Assembly (NCBI GenBank): GCA_964020085.1
Contig: OZ026600.1
Location: 11,381,348 to 11,445,347 of the forward strand
Source of the DNA: Micromussa lordhowensis
Taxonomy: Eukaryota > Cnidaria > Anthozoa > Scleractinia > Lobophylliidae
Direction: 5' to 3'
Length of the DNA stretch: 64,000 bases
The first letter of the stretch is position 1. The number at the start of each line of letters is the position of its first letter. The translations under genes and the position numbers were made by a program. Under the pieces are notes generated by a model. It made no database searches. It was not told the origin of the DNA and saw nothing but the letters and a program-made list of their open reading frames with translations. Below, one piece after another: positions 61,585 to 64,000 of this stretch.

Positions 61585-64000
61585 AGCCGAGCTTGGCGCG
61601 CGTCGCAAGCTTTCAAACTAATGGCACCAAAGCACTCCCGGGGTCGGTCCGAGTCCAATATGCAAAGTTTCGGAGCTGCGCACAATGTCACACTGTGCTA
61701 ACCAGCCCGGCAGATCCCCGGGTGTGGCCGGCTGGCTGCCTCGTTAGTCGAGCTTTGCGCGCGTCGCAACTTTGCAAAGTAATGGCACCAAAGCACTCCC
61801 GTGGTTGGTCCAGGTCCACATGCAAAGTTTCGGAGCTGCGCAAAATGTCACACTATGCTAACCAGTCGGATTGCTAGTTAGCCGAGCTTGGCGCGCATCG
61901 CAACTTTGCAAACTAATGGAACCAAAGCACTCCCGGGCTCAGTCCGGGTCCATATGGAAAGTTTCGGAGCTGCGGAAATTGTGACACTATGCTAACCAGC
62001 CCGATTGCTAATTAGCCGAGCTTGGCGCGCGCGCAACCTTGCAAACTAGTGGCAGCAAAGCACTCCCGGGGTCGGTCCGGGTCCACATGCAAAGTTTCGA
62101 AGCTGCGCAATATGTCACACTATCCTAAGAAGCCCGATAGCTAATTAGCCGAGCTTGGCGCGCATTGCAACTTTTCAAACTAATGGCACCAAAGCACTCC
62201 CGGGGTCAGTCCGAGTCCACATGCAAAGTTTTGGAGCTGCGCAAAATGTCACACTATGCTAACCAGCCCGGAAGATGCCCGGGTGCCGCCGGCTGGCTGC
62301 CTCGTTAGCCGAGCTTGGCGCGCGTCGCAACTTTGCAAACTAATGGCACCAAAGCACTCCCGGGGTCGGTCCGGGTCCACATGCAAAGTTTTGGACCTGC
62401 GCAAATTGAAACACTATGCTAACCAGCCAGATTGCTAATTAGCCGAGCTTGGCGCGCATCGCAACTTTGCAAACTAATGGCACCAAAGCACTCCCGGGGT
62501 CGGGCCGGGTCCACATGCAAAGTTTCGGAGCTGCGCAAAATGTCACACTATGCTAAGCAGCCCGATTGCTAAAATTAGCCGAGCTTGGCATGCGTCTCAA
62601 CTTTGCAAACTAATGGCACCAAAGAACTCCCGGGGTCGGTCCGAGTCCACATGCAAAGTTTCGGGGTTGCACAAAATGTCACACTATGCTAAGCAGCCCG
62701 ACAGATCCCCAGGTGCAGCCGGCTAGCTGGCTAGTTAGCCGAGCTTGGCGCGCGTTGCAACTTTGCAAACTAATGGCACCAAAGCACTACTTGCGTCGGT
62801 CCGGGTCCACATGCAAAGTTTCGGAGCTGCGCAAAATGTCACACTATGCTAAGCAGCCCGATTGCTAATTAGCCGAGCTTGGCGCGCGTAGCAACTTTGC
62901 AAACTAATGGCACCAAAGCACTCCCGGGGTTGGTCTGAGTCCACATGCAAAGTTTGGGAGCTGCGCAAAATGTCACACTATTCTAACCAGCCCGGTAGAT
63001 GCCCGGGTGCGGCCGGCTCGTTGCCTCATTAGCCGAGCTTGGCGCACGTCGCAACTTTGCAAACTAATGCCACCAAAGCAATCCTGGGGTCGGTCCGGGT
63101 CCACATGCAAAGTTTCGGAGCTGCGCAAAATGTCACACTATGCTAACCAGCCCGATTGCTAATTAGCCGAGCTTGGCGCGCGTCGCAACTTTGCAAACTA
63201 ATGGCACCAAAGCACTCCCGGGGTCGGTCCGAGTCCACATGCAAAGTTTCGGAGCAGCGAAAAATGTCACACTGTGCCAACCAGCCCGGCAGATGCCCTG
63301 GTGCAGCCGGCTGGCTGCCTTGTTAGCCGAGCTTGGCGCACGTCGCAACTTTGCAAACTAATGGCACCAAAGCACTCCCGGGGTCGGTCCGGTTCCACAT
63401 GCAAAGTTTTGGAGCTGCGCAAAATGTCACACTATGCTAACCAGCCCGATTGCTAATTAGCCGACCTTGGCGTGCGTCGCAACTTTTCAAACTTATGGCA
63501 CCAAAGCACTCCCAAGGTCGGTCCGAGTCCACATGCAAAGTTTCGGAGCTGCGCAAAATGTCACACTATGCTAACCAGCCCGGCAGATGCCTGGGTGTGG
63601 CCGGCTGGCTGCCTCGTTAGCCGAGCTTGGCGCGCGTCGCAAGTTTGCAAACTAATGGCACCAAAGCACTCCCGGGGTTGGTCCGAAGCAACATGCAAAG
63701 TTTGGGAGCTGCGCAAAATGTCACACTATTCTAACCAGCCCGGTAGATGCCCGGGTGCGGCCGGCTGGTTGCCTCGTTAGCCGAGCTTGGCGCATGTCGC
63801 AACTTTGCAAACTAATGCCACCAAAGGAATCCTGGGGTCGGTCCGGGTCCACATGCAAAGTTTCAGAGCTGCGCAAAATGTCACACTATGCTTACCACCC
63901 CGATTGCTAATTAGCCGAGCTTGGCGCGCGTCGCAACTTTGCAAACTAATGGCACCAAAGCAATCCCGGGGTCGGTCCGAGTCCACGTGCAAAGTTTCGA
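61585..64000 (+). repeat. Lineage B unit B9 (2416 bp visible, continues beyond the window)
   Basis: B9 matches B8 at constant offset 3665 to the window end. I noticed only scattered single-base differences, for example GGTCCGGTTCCACATG at about 63385. Confidence 0.87.
63913..64000 (+). repeat. Partial monomer at the right window edge
   Basis: The last 88 bp are the start of a monomer of the same subtype as the one at 60248 and 55569 (CAATCCCGGGG and CACGTGCAAAGTTTCGA). It is cut by the window end, so the array continues to the right. Confidence 0.9.

Larger units (their letters stand above)
1..64000 (+). repeat. Satellite DNA array of 134-bp and 160-bp monomers filling the window
   Basis: Every part of the window reads as head-to-tail copies of one core that begins AGCCGAGCTTGGCGCGCGTC and runs through CTTTGCAAACTAATGGCACC, CATGCAAAGTTTCGGAG and CACACTATGCTAACCAGCCC. 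Core starts are spaced 134 bp (62, 196, 330, 464) or 160 bp (464 to 624), with rare lengths of 133, 136, 154, 159 and 161 bp. All copies point the same way; I saw no inverted monomer and no unrelated sequence longer than a few bases. There is no protein-coding, tRNA, rRNA or transposon sequence, so all stretches without a gene hold only this repeat. A long homogenised array of this kind is known from eukaryotic heterochromatin, notably centromeres. The chromosomal location and species cannot be read from the window. Confidence 0.97.

Noticed and set aside
1..64000. CRISPR-like array
   Set aside because: The repeats are 134 or 160 bp and directly abut, with no unique spacers, no leader and no cas genes.
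1..64000. Ribosomal DNA, 5S or intergenic spacer repeats
   Set aside because: No rRNA-like coding block is present, and the unit contains nothing but the same short monomer.
1..64000. Transposon, LTR or telomere repeat inside the array
   Set aside because: I looked for sequence departing from the monomer, for polypurine tracts, TG...CA ends and TTTAGGG runs and saw none. Departures are limited to indels of a few bases.
26382..64000. The duplications as assembly artefacts
   Set aside because: Not excluded, but the copies carry private single-base differences at many places (for example 53787 and 54477 in B7 versus B8), which simple mis-joining would not create. The 1151-bp pair is the exception and is flagged for read checking.

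Overview
The whole window is one uninterrupted tandem satellite array. I find no gene, RNA gene, transposon, CRISPR array or unique spacer in it. Two interchangeable head-to-tail monomers, all in one orientation, fill it: a short form S of 134 bp and a long form L of 160 bp, roughly 440 monomers by my estimate. They share a core of about 124 bp and differ by a 26-bp block just before the next monomer. The S consensus is about 55% GC with 11 CpG sites (hand count). This much homogenised satellite with higher-order structure indicates a eukaryotic nuclear chromosome, most likely centromeric, pericentromeric or another heterochromatic block. A plant, perhaps a grass, is my guess; nothing here proves it and I do not recognise the family by name.

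Layout. Bases 1-26381 belong to higher-order repeat (HOR) lineage A: a tail of one unit (A0, 1-1880), then A1 (1881-9148), A2 (9149-15482), A3 (15483-21709) and A4 (21710-26381, cut short). Matching monomers are offset by 7268, 6334 and 6227 bp; the differences are whole-monomer gains and losses. Bases 26382-64000 belong to lineage B, set by a recurrent 161-bp anchor monomer at 26382, 35585, 39760, 44683, 47625, 49685, 53240, 57920 and 61585. B units vary more in length (2.1 to 9.2 kb) and carry nested recent duplications of 428, 1151, 1313 and 4923 bp. Some A-type blocks lie inside B. The later B units look almost identical to each other, so the right end appears to be the most recently amplified.

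How it works together. Nearly every length difference between units equals a sum of whole monomers, and some junction monomers are visible chimeras. This is the signature of in-register unequal exchange or conversion. Within the monomer I see a conserved 9-bp inverted repeat with a 44-bp gap, a dyad at the monomer junction (an AT-rich palindrome in S, a GC-rich hairpin in L), CpG-transition variation and a tRNA-like A-box/B-box pair. Short open frames on both strands come from the repeat itself and I do not call them genes. All offsets and identities were read by hand, without alignment software.
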